A stretch of 64,000 bases of DNA, from the NCBI GenBank assembly GCA_020063565.1, contig JAICDB010000001.1:97056-161055 (forward strand), in the 5' to 3' direction. This DNA is from Clostridiales bacterium (lineage in GTDB: Bacteria; Bacillota; DSM-16504; Desulfitibacterales; JAICDB01). A program made the translations under genes and the position numbers. Below are positions 1-8,071 of the stretch, piece after piece (position 1 is the stretch's first letter; each line of letters begins with the position of its first letter). The notes under the pieces were generated by a model. The model worked only from the letters and a program-made list of their open reading frames with translations. It made no database searches and had not been told where the DNA came from.

Positions 1-552
1 TTGAATATTGCAAATTCTGCTTTAAAGGAATTGGATTTAAGAAATCAAGCAAAACCAATAATTAAAAAATTATCTCAAAAACATAACGAAACTGTTCATA
101 TGGTTGTTTTACGACAGGGTAAGGTTGTATATATTGAAAAGCAGGAAAGCGCTCAATCTATGCGCATTCATACGGAAATAGGTAAAAGATTGCCGGCGCA
201 CTGTACAGGAGTTGGAAAGGTGCTTTTGGCCTGGTTAGACCGCGAAGAAAGAAAGAAAATCATTGCAGAACACGGTTTACCAAAATTTACTTTAAATACA
301 ATTACGGATGAAGAAACTTTGGAAAGACATTTGGAGGAAATAAGGAAAAATGGTTATGCTATAGATAATGAAGAAATTGAAGAAGGGTTGAGATGTATTG
401 CAGCACCTATAAAGGATTACAGAGGTGAAGTTATTGCTGCCATAAGTATTGCCGGGCCTTCAATGCGTATGAGCTTAAATAAATTGGAAGAAATGGCACA
501 ATCCGTGAAGGAGGCTGCATTAGAAATATCGAAAGCTATAGGCTATAAATAA
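1..552 (+). CDS. IclR-family transcriptional regulator, effector-binding domain (5'-truncated by window edge)
   Basis: This is the C-terminal ligand-binding part of an IclR-type regulator. IclR proteins are about 250 residues with an N-terminal winged helix; only 183 residues are present and the helix-turn-helix is missing, because the frame is already open at base 1. The TTG at base 1 is therefore probably not the true start. Visible family hallmarks are RLPAHCTGVGKVLLAW, the segment EEGLRCIAAPIKD and the closing VIAAISIAGPS. IclR proteins usually sense small acids and control adjacent catabolic genes, so it may control the cluster that follows. That is inference; the gene is separated from it by a terminator. 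Confidence 0.85.
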   Translation: MNIANSALKELDLRNQAKPIIKKLSQKHNETVHMVVLRQGKVVYIEKQESAQSMRIHTEIGKRLPAHCTGVGKVLLAWLDREERKKIIAEHGLPKFTLNTITDEETLERHLEEIRKNGYAIDNEEIEEGLRCIAAPIKDYRGEVIAAISIAGPSMRMSLNKLEEMAQSVKEAALEISKAIGYK

Positions 553-608
553 TTTGTTGGTTTTTGCAAAATGAAGAATGGTAATTATGGCCAAATTTGG
601 CTGCATAA

Positions 609-640
609 AGCTGTATGGATTGATATTCCATGCAGCTTTT
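609..640 (+). terminator. Rho-independent terminator after the IclR gene
   Basis: The hairpin AGCTGTATGGA / TCCATGCAGCT (one G-T wobble) has a 7-base loop and is followed by TTTTATTT. It sits 57 bases past the IclR stop codon. Confidence 0.75.
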
Positions 641-903
641 ATTTATATCTGATAGTTAACCGTTGCTAAGCTATCGGATTCATTCATCCAAGGATGCTTC
701 GCAACTAACTTTTTGAACAGTATTCAATTATGTCGATGATTCTGTGGTTTTTAAATTGTTAATATGTATTTAAAGCTAAAAATATTAAAAAATTACTATT
801 AATTTTTAGAAAAAAGAAGGAATTTACTAGAGGATATAGAATATAATAAATAATAACAAACTAAGTTTGATAATGATGAACATAAAGAAAGAGGGGGGTG
901 AAA
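641..903. other. AT-rich intergenic region upstream of the M24-like gene
   Basis: Apart from the terminator just before it, this stretch is very AT-rich and holds no convincing ORF. A promoter for the next gene must lie here, and TATAAT-like strings occur around 840, but no -35/-10 pair with good spacing stands out. The final part carries the strong purine-rich ribosome binding site GAGGGGGG of the next gene. Confidence 0.4.
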
Positions 904-2013
904 TTGAAGAAAATTTGTAGAAAAAGAATCGAAAAATTGCAAAAGGAACTTATTATAAATGGTATTGATCTGGCTTTATTTACAGATAGAGAAAATCTAA
1001 TCTATTTTACGGGACTTACTCAAATTGAATGCATGGCTGTTTTGATACCGGCTTTGGGAGAGGCTACCATAGTATCTTTATGGCTCGACATTGATTATAT
1101 AAAAGAAAATAGTGGTATTGAAAATGTTAAGGGATATAAATTTCCTGCAAGTAATCTTGGTGAAAAGGTTGTACAAGTCATTAAAGAACTCGATATAATT
1201 AATCCTAAAATAGGTTTTGGTAAGTATTTTGTAGAATTTAGTGTTTACGAAGCCTTGAGAAAAGGAGTATCAGGGGCAGAATTTGTTAATGTCTCAGAAA
1301 CAGTATATAAAATACGGTCTATAAAAGACCCTGAAGAAGTAGAACATATTAAAAAAGCCTGTGATACTTTGATAAAAGGAATGGATGCTGCTATTGGTGC
1401 GGTAAAGGAAGGGGTAACTGAAGTTGATGTGCTTGCAGAGGCTGAATATGCCATGTGTAAGGCTGGTTCTGAAGGATCTAGTTTTAGAATGCAGGTTTTA
1501 ATAGGTAAGAGACAGTTATTGACACATCCATATGCAGAAAACAATAAAATTACTGGAAACGAAACGGTTGTGATTCATCTAGGTTCTACGTATAAAGGAT
1601 ATTGTGCAAAAATGTGCAGAACTGTTGCTTTGGGTAAGGTTCCGCAAGAAACAAAAGCGATTTATACTGTTCTATTGGAAGCGCAACAAGCGGCTATAAA
1701 ATCTTTAAAACCTTCTATATCGGTTAAAGAGGTATATCAAGCTGCCTATAATGTAATTGATAAGGCAGGGTATGCAAAATATTTTATAGATGATATAGGA
1801 CATGGAGTAGGGCTGAGACAATCAGAATTTTATCCTATTATTGGTAGGACACGTAACCACTATATCTATTCTGGAATGGTAGTTGACCTTATATTCCCTA
1901 CAATATACCACAAACAATATGGAGGTTCCAGAATAACGGACATGATTCATGTAACATCTGAAGGTCCAAAGCTGATGACTGATTATAGGAAGGATCTTAT
2001 TGAGATTAATTAA
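904..2013 (+). CDS. M24 (creatinase/aminopeptidase P-like) family protein lacking the metal ligands
   Basis: About 369 residues with the two-domain creatinase/prolidase architecture: an N-terminal creatinase domain (about 1-125) and a C-terminal pita-bread domain (about 135-369). In metal-dependent M24 peptidases five ligands are conserved (two Asp, one His, two Glu). Here the first Asp is His (VVIHLGS), the second is Lys (GYCAKMCRT), and the two Glu positions read LIFPTIY and GGSRITDM; only the His of GHGVGLR remains. That pattern fits metal-free relatives such as creatinase more than a peptidase. The ORF track starts at GTG 898, but that codon overlaps the GAGGGGGG ribosome binding site. 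TTG 904 has normal spacing and is preferred. The substrate is unknown; the position next to a catabolic cluster suggests C-N bond hydrolysis. Confidence 0.75.
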   Translation: MKKICRKRIEKLQKELIINGIDLALFTDRENLIYFTGLTQIECMAVLIPALGEATIVSLWLDIDYIKENSGIENVKGYKFPASNLGEKVVQVIKELDIINPKIGFGKYFVEFSVYEALRKGVSGAEFVNVSETVYKIRSIKDPEEVEHIKKACDTLIKGMDAAIGAVKEGVTEVDVLAEAEYAMCKAGSEGSSFRMQVLIGKRQLLTHPYAENNKITGNETVVIHLGSTYKGYCAKMCRTVALGKVPQETKAIYTVLLEAQQAAIKSLKPSISVKEVYQAAYNVIDKAGYAKYFIDDIGHGVGLRQSEFYPIIGRTRNHYIYSGMVVDLIFPTIYHKQYGGSRITDMIHVTSEGPKLMTDYRKDLIEIN

Positions 2014-2043
2014 TTACTATATTAAAAAAGAGGAGGGAAAACC

Positions 2044-2661
2044 ATGAGAATTGTCACAATGCTCGCTGAGGTAGACGAGCAAAAATGTATTGGCTGCAAG
2101 ATTTGCCAGAAAGTATGTCCTACACTTGCCATTGAAATTGTCAATAAGGTTTCGAAAATTGATGCTGAAAAATGCAGAGGATGCGGAAACTGCAACCAGC
2201 GCTGCCCTGAAGATGCAGTAAGTATGGTTAAAAGGGAGACGCCTGTAAAGGTTTTTGTTGATCCTGAGACTGTTGACAGGAAGAAAATCGAAGAAATGTG
2301 TGAGAAAGCAAGAATGAATCCCGAACAGATAGTTTGTTACTGCACTGCTACAAGAGCCGAGGAAGTTGCTGCAGCTATAATCAAGGGTGCTGATACTCCG
2401 GAAAAAATATCATTAGAAACAGGTGTAAGAACTGGATGTAAAGTTGAGTGTATTCAGCCTGTTTTAAGGCTTCTGGAAGCGGCAGGTATCCAGCCTGAAA
2501 GGCCGGACGGTTACCAGTGGTATGGTCGTACCCCCACTATTTGGGATATTCCCGAAGAAGTTAAACACAAGTATTCCAAAAGAGGATTTTACTTTGATGA
2601 AGATATCAAACTCCTGGATGAAGTTGCCAAAATTAAAAAGACCGGGAAGGAGGAACAATAA
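2044..2661 (+). CDS. Ferredoxin-type protein: two [4Fe-4S] motifs plus a BFD-like [2Fe-2S] domain
   Basis: A 205-residue electron-transfer protein. Residues 10-65 hold two CxxCxxCxxxC(P) motifs (CIGCKICQKVCP and CRGCGNCNQRCP), the bacterial 2x[4Fe-4S] ferredoxin pattern. Around residues 96-148 is a BFD-like segment (VCYCTATRAEE ... GCKVEC) with the four Cys expected for a [2Fe-2S] cluster. The C-terminal 55 residues are family-specific and not recognised. It starts at an ATG after GAGGAGGG and its stop overlaps the start of the LarA-like gene by one base. The two are thus translationally coupled and likely form one redox enzyme system. The actual partner and direction of electron flow are unknown. 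Confidence 0.8.
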   Translation: MRIVTMLAEVDEQKCIGCKICQKVCPTLAIEIVNKVSKIDAEKCRGCGNCNQRCPEDAVSMVKRETPVKVFVDPETVDRKKIEEMCEKARMNPEQIVCYCTATRAEEVAAAIIKGADTPEKISLETGVRTGCKVECIQPVLRLLEAAGIQPERPDGYQWYGRTPTIWDIPEEVKHKYSKRGFYFDEDIKLLDEVAKIKKTGKEEQ

Positions 2662-4094
2662 TGAGAAAACCTATAACACCTATGAAGCCAAGAGTTTCCC
2701 AGTACGGTGTTGATCCCAAGTATGTGACAAAGAGAATGGCGGAATATCCTGAAATGACTTCCGTGATGCTGAAGGATCTCTTTCCGGATACTCCCGATGT
2801 AATTTACCCTAGTGAAAAAGGAATCAGTGCGGTAAGGGAAGCTGCTGAAAAAGCTTTGGAAAATGTAGATATGAGTATGATTAAGCCCGGGGATTCTGTA
2901 AATGTTTGTGCATCTCACCATGGGTTTACTCTTTTAGGCGGAGAGCCATATGCTGAGTTATTAAAAACTGTACGAGACGTAATAGCAGAAAGAACCGGAA
3001 CCGAAAATATCAGGTTAAGGGCCGGAGTTGGCTTAAGGTTTAGAGAAACAGAGGAATATATCAAATCCTTCGGTTTAGATAAACACTATAAAGGAAAAGC
3101 CAAAGGAGTAGCTCCGGTAGATGAAGGGATTCCTATTGAAACTGAAATAGGAACCCTTTATGGAATTAAAGCAATTTACGATGCGGATTGGATAGTACAT
3201 GTTCACAACAGTGACGTTAGGGAGGTCCACTTCCACCGTCAGGTAGACAGAGCGGTTAAACCCTTTGGAATGTCTTATGCACGGATTGAGACACGATCAA
3301 CTTATCATCAAAACTTGGGGCCAAGGGGAGCTAACTTTACGGCACGGGCAATTTTTGCTTCTGATTTTGTACAGAGCAAATTTGCCTTTACCGCCTTTTT
3401 AGAAATGTCACCTGTTGGAGTGGTGAGCGTAGATGCTGACAATGATCTCTATGCATTAAATGACAGGTTGACTGTCAGCGGTTGTAAATACTATGGAAAA
3501 ATCATGACCCTTATGGGAGAAATAGATGAATGTATAGTAGGTTTAGATTTTCCGTGTCCTGTACCGTATGTTTTTGCTGCCGGAGTAATTTATGCAAACT
3601 TTGCAGGTGCAAATGTAGACCTCTTTGACCTGGATGGTTCTTTGCCACCATATACATGGTATACAGAAGCTTTTTATGGTAAGGACGGAAAGCCTTTAGT
3701 TGACAATGCACCTCCTGTAAATCCGGCCATTAAAATGGTAGTCCACAATTATGCATGGGGCGGTTACCCAAGTGCTTTCTTCTCAGAGCATGCCCCCACA
3801 ATAGTAGTTGGTCGTGAACAAGCAGATTTATTGAACAGGGATCCCCAAAATCTTGACTACATGAAACATGCAGTAATTGCTGATGAACTGGATACAGCGA
3901 TGAAGTTTGCCTATGAAGTAAGTGGTACAGATAAAGTAATTATATTTGACGGGGCAGTTGGAGGGGTAAATGTCAGTGAAAGCCTTGGCAAATTATTGCA
4001 TGAGAAAGCTCCCGCAGTAAGTGAAAAAGTGGATAAGGAATTGCTGCCCAAGTGGTTGAGACAGAGGGGAATTGACCCGGAGACAATTAAATAA
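2661..4094 (+). CDS. LarA-superfamily (DUF2088-like) protein with altered active site
   Basis: This 477-residue protein can be aligned by eye to nickel-dependent lactate racemase LarA. ENIRLRAGVGLRFRETEEY matches the LarA segment around the catalytic His that follows ATGF. ADWIVHVHNSDVREVHFH followed by VKPFG (Lys about 200) matches the region whose Lys carries the nickel-pincer nucleotide. The C-terminal DTAMKFAYEVSGTDKVIIFDG matches the LarA end. Differences are important: the first catalytic His is replaced by Arg (about 126) and the Arg of the SDHTRP motif is absent (ASHHGF). The protein is therefore probably an enzyme of the LarA fold with a different reaction. It is translationally coupled to the ferredoxin gene, and LarB and LarC lie downstream. 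The substrate is unknown. Confidence 0.65.
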   Translation: MRKPITPMKPRVSQYGVDPKYVTKRMAEYPEMTSVMLKDLFPDTPDVIYPSEKGISAVREAAEKALENVDMSMIKPGDSVNVCASHHGFTLLGGEPYAELLKTVRDVIAERTGTENIRLRAGVGLRFRETEEYIKSFGLDKHYKGKAKGVAPVDEGIPIETEIGTLYGIKAIYDADWIVHVHNSDVREVHFHRQVDRAVKPFGMSYARIETRSTYHQNLGPRGANFTARAIFASDFVQSKFAFTAFLEMSPVGVVSVDADNDLYALNDRLTVSGCKYYGKIMTLMGEIDECIVGLDFPCPVPYVFAAGVIYANFAGANVDLFDLDGSLPPYTWYTEAFYGKDGKPLVDNAPPVNPAIKMVVHNYAWGGYPSAFFSEHAPTIVVGREQADLLNRDPQNLDYMKHAVIADELDTAMKFAYEVSGTDKVIIFDGAVGGVNVSESLGKLLHEKAPAVSEKVDKELLPKWLRQRGIDPETIK

Positions 4095-4151
4095 TTTAGA
4101 GTACTTTTAGGGCCTCCACCCTGTAAATTAATATTTAAGGGGGTTAAACAA

Positions 4152-5420
4152 ATGAATCCGGAAGTTTCTATGAAAAAAGCGGAAATAAAAAATGAACGTT
4201 TTGAAAAGGGACCAGGAATTGCTGAAGGGTTAAGGGATTTACCCAAGTATATAAATGCCAAAACTATTACCGCCGGTACCGTTGCAGCCATTTTCGGCTG
4301 TACCGGTCCTGCTTTACTGGTAATCAACGCTGCTACAAATGGAGGCCTTACCCAGGTTCAGGCCATCTCATGGTTATTTTCAATATATTTTTTCGGCGGG
4401 TTGATCAGTATTTTTCTCGCTTTGCGTTACAAACAACCAATTAACGGGGCATACTCGATTCCGGCGGCAGTGATGATGATCAGTGCAATGAAATATTTTT
4501 CCGTTTACGAGGCAGCAGGGGCATACTTTATTGCCGGTTTGATAGTGTTAGTACTGGGATTATCGGGACTCATCGGTAAAGTAATGCGCTGGTTGCCCCT
4601 TCCAATAGTGATGGCAATGATTGCAGGGGCAATGATTCGCTTTGGTACCGGAATTATTTCATCTACGGAAAAAGCTCCTGTAATGGGAATTGCTGCCTTA
4701 CTGGGATTCCTTGTTCTGCCAAGGATCACCAAAAAGATACCACCCGTTCTGGGAGCTCTCATACTGGGAATTATTGCTGCTGCCATCACCGGAGGCTTAA
4801 ATTGGAGTGATGTCGACTACAGTTTTATTGCCCCACAGGTACTGGTGCCGCAATTTAGTATTGACGCACTGTTATCAATTGCCATCCCGCTGGCCATTCT
4901 CGTAATGGGTGCGGAGAATGCTCAGGCTACAGGGGTTTTGATATCGCAGGGATACCAACCTCCAATCAACGCCATGACTATCATCAGTGGTATTGGCGGT
5001 ATGGTAACTTCTTTCTTTGGCGGGCATAATGCCAATATTGCAGGACCAATGACTGCAATCTGCTCTTCCGAGGAAGCAGGTGATGATAAAGAAGGCCGTT
5101 ATGCTGCCACAGTAATTAACGGTATTCTGTTTGGTGGCTTCGGACTTGTAGCCAGCCTTGCAGTAGCCTTTGTTTCTGGATTGCCAAAATCTTTGATTGG
5201 TATTGTAGCTGGGCTGGCTATGATCGGGGTCTTATTGAGTGCTTTCCAGGAGGCATTTGGACCTAAAAAATTTAAGACAGGTGCATTCTTTTCCTTAATA
5301 ATTGCCATGAGTGGAATAACAATTTTAAAGGTAAGTGCACCTTTCTGGGCCCTGGTAGGCGGTGTTATTGTTTCCTACCTGGTTGAGCCCAATGATTTTA
5401 AAAAAGAACAGTCCGCTTAA
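4152..5420 (+). CDS. BenE-family benzoate/H+ symporter-like transporter
   Basis: A 422-residue integral membrane protein with about 11-12 hydrophobic segments, resembling BenE-type benzoate transporters in length and in motifs such as FGCTGPALLVINAA near the start and FFGGHNANIAGPMTAIC around residue 290. A cytoplasmic N-terminal tail of about 45 residues precedes the first membrane span. It begins at an ATG behind AAGGGGG. It lies between the LarA-like gene and the QPRTase-fold gene and probably brings in the carboxylate substrate of the cluster. BenE relatives are not reliably specific for benzoate, so the substrate should not be assumed to be aromatic. Confidence 0.75.
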   Translation: MNPEVSMKKAEIKNERFEKGPGIAEGLRDLPKYINAKTITAGTVAAIFGCTGPALLVINAATNGGLTQVQAISWLFSIYFFGGLISIFLALRYKQPINGAYSIPAAVMMISAMKYFSVYEAAGAYFIAGLIVLVLGLSGLIGKVMRWLPLPIVMAMIAGAMIRFGTGIISSTEKAPVMGIAALLGFLVLPRITKKIPPVLGALILGIIAAAITGGLNWSDVDYSFIAPQVLVPQFSIDALLSIAIPLAILVMGAENAQATGVLISQGYQPPINAMTIISGIGGMVTSFFGGHNANIAGPMTAICSSEEAGDDKEGRYAATVINGILFGGFGLVASLAVAFVSGLPKSLIGIVAGLAMIGVLLSAFQEAFGPKKFKTGAFFSLIIAMSGITILKVSAPFWALVGGVIVSYLVEPNDFKKEQSA

Positions 5421-5476
5421 GCTAACTAATTTAAATACTTAAGCTGATTAATAAAATATTAGAAAATTTCAAAGCA

Positions 5477-5503
5477 GGGTAAGGAGGCCTTACCCACTTT
5501 TTT
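5477..5503 (+). terminator. Intrinsic terminator inside the catabolic cluster
   Basis: The perfect 8-bp stem GGGTAAGG / CCTTACCC has a 3-base AGG loop and is followed by ACTTTTTT. It lies between the transporter gene and the QPRTase-like gene, so the downstream genes depend on readthrough or a separate promoter. Confidence 0.7.
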
Positions 5504-5525
5504 ATAAAACAAGGGGGTATCAGAA

Positions 5526-6338
5526 ATGCATAACCCTGGAATTGATATCAGAGATATAGTATTTAAAAGGATTAAAGATAAAGAAGTCACAGCTCAAATA
5601 ACTGTTGAAAGAGATGGAATCATAGCAGGAAGCAAAAATGCGCGAAAAAAACTTGAAGAACTTGCAGTCAACATCGATTTCCTTGCAGAAGATGGCCAGG
5701 AAGTTTGCAAAGGTGAAACAATCGCTAAATTTAAAGGAAATCCCAGGCAGATTACAACTGCAGAAGATGTGGTCATGGGGAATCTTACTAAACCATCAGG
5801 TATAGCAACAGCTTCTAGGAAGGCTACAGAATTAGCCGCCGGTAAAATCAGGGTAGTTTCCGGGGCTTGGAAGAAGATGCCCTTAGAGATAAAACAGGTG
5901 GTTAGGGATGCAATTAAAGTGGGAGGGGTTTCCATACGAATCGCAGATACTCCCTTTGTCTATCTTGATAAGAACTATGTCCGTATTTTTGGCGGAATAA
6001 AGGCCGCATTGGAAGCCGCCTCCCAACTGCCTGAACGCTTAAAAGCCATACAATTAAGAGGAGAAACCGGCGACATACGCTGGGAAGCAAAAGAAGCGGT
6101 TGCAGGCGGAGCCCATATCCTTATGGTTGATACGGGTAATGTTGAAGACGCAATAGAAACCATAGAGACATTGAAAACAATGGGTATTAGAGAAGGAAAA
6201 CAAGTAGCCTTTGCCGGTGGAGTTAAAATTCCTGATATACCAAAATATGCCGAATTAGGAATTGACATACTTGATATCGGTACTCAAATTATTGATGCAC
6301 CCCTTTTAGACATGAAAATGGATGTAATAAGTTCCTGA
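5526..6338 (+). CDS. QPRTase-fold protein (NadC/ModD-like)
   Basis: A 270-residue protein with the quinolinate phosphoribosyltransferase layout: an N-terminal sandwich domain (about 1-110) and a barrel with LTKPSGIATASRKA near residue 90, GGIKAALEA near 156, GGAHILMVDTGN near 195 and VAFAGGVK...DILDIG near the end. In true NadC the quinolinate and phosphate sites include TRKT and NHR; here the equivalent positions read SGAWKKM and SIR, so one Lys and one Arg survive but the His is lost. It is closer in style to ModD-like relatives than to NadC. The reaction probably involves a phosphoribosyl group or a carboxylated ring, but this is inference. It is 13 bases from the next gene and clearly co-translated. 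Confidence 0.65.
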   Translation: MHNPGIDIRDIVFKRIKDKEVTAQITVERDGIIAGSKNARKKLEELAVNIDFLAEDGQEVCKGETIAKFKGNPRQITTAEDVVMGNLTKPSGIATASRKATELAAGKIRVVSGAWKKMPLEIKQVVRDAIKVGGVSIRIADTPFVYLDKNYVRIFGGIKAALEAASQLPERLKAIQLRGETGDIRWEAKEAVAGGAHILMVDTGNVEDAIETIETLKTMGIREGKQVAFAGGVKIPDIPKYAELGIDILDIGTQIIDAPLLDMKMDVISS

Positions 6339-6350
6339 GGAGTTGGTACT

Positions 6351-7241
6351 ATGGACTTAAATCTACTTGAAAAAACCGAACTCTGGATTGAAAACTTAAA
6401 ATTAAAAAGCGCCAATCTAAATGAAATAGCAGAAGTAGTAGCAGAAGTTTTACAGTTGCCGCGAGATAAGGTGCTTGTTGTAGATGTCAGAGAAAACCAT
6501 ATAACACTTGATATTCTTCAGCAGCAAATAGAAGCGGAAAAGTTTTTTGGTAAAAAGAAGCAACTCCTTGGTGCTCTGGCAGAAGTGCCCGGTGTGGAAA
6601 TCTTTCCGGATACTGATATCCACTCGGATGGGATACTGGGTTCCATTGCACTGGATGAAGCAGAGGCCGCAAAGGCTCTGGAAAACACTAGAAGAATTCG
6701 TACGGAAATAAATTCTATGATTAAAAAGAGGGTCATAGTTTTTCCTACCGGCTTTGAAGTCAAAAGGGGTATGATCAAGGATACAAATACTCCGCTAATC
6801 CGAAAAGAATTGGAAAAGGAAGGCTTCAGGGTCAGCACGGGAGAAGTTCTCGATGATGATATTGAACTAATAGCAGGAAAGATGAGAAGAGCTATTAATG
6901 AAGGATTTGGAGTGATTATTACAACGGGAGGAATCGGGGCTGAAGATAAGGATAAAACCGTGGAAGGTATTCTAAAAATTGACCCTGAGGCTGCAACACC
7001 ATATATAGTTAAGTTTCAAAAAGGCACAGGTCGTCATAAAAAAGATGGTGTAAGAATTGGTGTTGGTCAGACCGGTACTACGTTCATTATTGCTTTACCT
7101 GGACCAAATGATGAGGTTAAAGTATCTCTCGATGTTTTGATAAAAGCATTAAAGGACGGAGTATCCAAACAGCAATTAGCCAATAAACTGGCAGAAGTTT
7201 TAAGGGATAAATTAAGACATAAATGTAAGCATTTTCATTAA
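6351..7241 (+). CDS. MoCF-domain (MogA/MoaB/CinA-like) protein with extra N-terminal domain
   Basis: A 296-residue protein. The C-terminal half (about 125-270) is a MoCF_biosynth fold: VIVFPTGFEVKRGMIKDTN, then VIITTGGIGAEDKDKT and FIIALPGPNDEV, the motifs MogA, MoaB and CinA use to bind a nucleotide or pterin. The N-terminal ~110 residues (KLKSANLNEIAEVVAEVLQL...) are not recognised. The C-terminus ends in a His/Lys-rich tail (HKCKHFH). It is not next to Moco genes here, whereas a full Moco operon lies at 48-56 kb, so a role in molybdopterin adenylylation is unlikely. Adjacent to a QPRTase-like gene and near larB/larC, it may handle a nucleotide cofactor or substrate adduct (inference). Confidence 0.65.
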   Translation: MDLNLLEKTELWIENLKLKSANLNEIAEVVAEVLQLPRDKVLVVDVRENHITLDILQQQIEAEKFFGKKKQLLGALAEVPGVEIFPDTDIHSDGILGSIALDEAEAAKALENTRRIRTEINSMIKKRVIVFPTGFEVKRGMIKDTNTPLIRKELEKEGFRVSTGEVLDDDIELIAGKMRRAINEGFGVIITTGGIGAEDKDKTVEGILKIDPEAATPYIVKFQKGTGRHKKDGVRIGVGQTGTTFIIALPGPNDEVKVSLDVLIKALKDGVSKQQLANKLAEVLRDKLRHKCKHFH

Positions 7242-7265
7242 CCTACTGTAAATAGGAGGGAAATT

Positions 7266-8051
7266 ATGGAGCAAAAACAGATTAAAAAAGCTGCAGACCT
7301 ATTATATGAAGCTCAAAAAAAATTACAACCCATTGGGCCCTTAACTGAAAAATATCCTGATATTACAGTTGATGAAGCATACAAGGTTCAGTTGATAAAT
7401 GTTAATAGAAGGGTAACAGAAGGAGAAAAAATTGTTGGTAAAAAAATTGGCTTAACAAGTAGGGCGATGCAGAAAATGTTGGGGGTTCCGGAACCGGACT
7501 ACGGTCATTTGCTTGATGCCATGGTTGGAGAGGAAGAGTTACCTATTAAGCTTTCCAGTTTGCTTCAGCCGAAGGTAGAAGCTGAAATTGCATTTATTTT
7601 GAAGGATGAACTAAAAGGCCCCGGTGTAACGTTATCTAAAGTGTTGCAGGCAACAGAAGGCGTTATACCTGCCTTTGAGATTATAGATAGCAGGGTTAAA
7701 GACTGGAAAATAAAAATTCAGGATACCATAGCAGACAATGCTTCCAGTGCCATGGTCATTCTGGGGAGTGAGATTGTTCCAGTTAACAATATCAACCTGA
7801 AGTATGTTGGTTTAGTTCTGGAAAAGAATGGACGCATCATTGACACTGCGGCAGGAGCAGCAGTTCTGGGCCATCCGGCTCTCGCTGTGGCATGGCTTGC
7901 CAATAAACTGGCGCAGTACGATATTTCCTTGAAACCGGGAGAAATCATTTTATCAGGTTCTCTAACCAGCGCTTATGAAGTAACTGGAAATGATGTTTTC
8001 ACAGCGACTTTTGGCGGACTGGGGCAGGTCAAATCGATATTTGCAGAATAA
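7266..8051 (+). CDS. 2-oxopent-4-enoate hydratase (MhpD/DmpE family)
   Basis: A 261-residue enzyme of the 2-keto-4-pentenoate hydratase / fumarylacetoacetase-like family, expected to add water to 2-oxopent-4-enoate to give 4-hydroxy-2-oxopentanoate. Typical features are VGKKIGLTSRAMQKMLGV (about 58), the metal-binding stretch LLQPKVEAEIAFIL with its paired Glu residues (about 100), and the Gly-rich tail GEIILSGSLTSAYEV. Length is that of the family. It starts at an ATG behind AGGAGGG and is followed at 20 bases by the acetaldehyde dehydrogenase. A decarboxylase paralogue (4-oxalocrotonate decarboxylase) has the same fold and cannot be fully excluded. The order hydratase-dehydrogenase-aldolase favours the hydratase. 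Confidence 0.85.
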   Translation: MEQKQIKKAADLLYEAQKKLQPIGPLTEKYPDITVDEAYKVQLINVNRRVTEGEKIVGKKIGLTSRAMQKMLGVPEPDYGHLLDAMVGEEELPIKLSSLLQPKVEAEIAFILKDELKGPGVTLSKVLQATEGVIPAFEIIDSRVKDWKIKIQDTIADNASSAMVILGSEIVPVNNINLKYVGLVLEKNGRIIDTAAGAAVLGHPALAVAWLANKLAQYDISLKPGEIILSGSLTSAYEVTGNDVFTATFGGLGQVKSIFAE

Positions 8052-8071
8052 CTTAAGGGAGTGATGAGTTA

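Noticed and set aside
1245-1544. Minus-strand ORF of 99 residues inside the M24-like gene
   Set aside because: It lies wholly within a clear family gene on the opposite strand and has no ribosome binding site or recognisable sequence.
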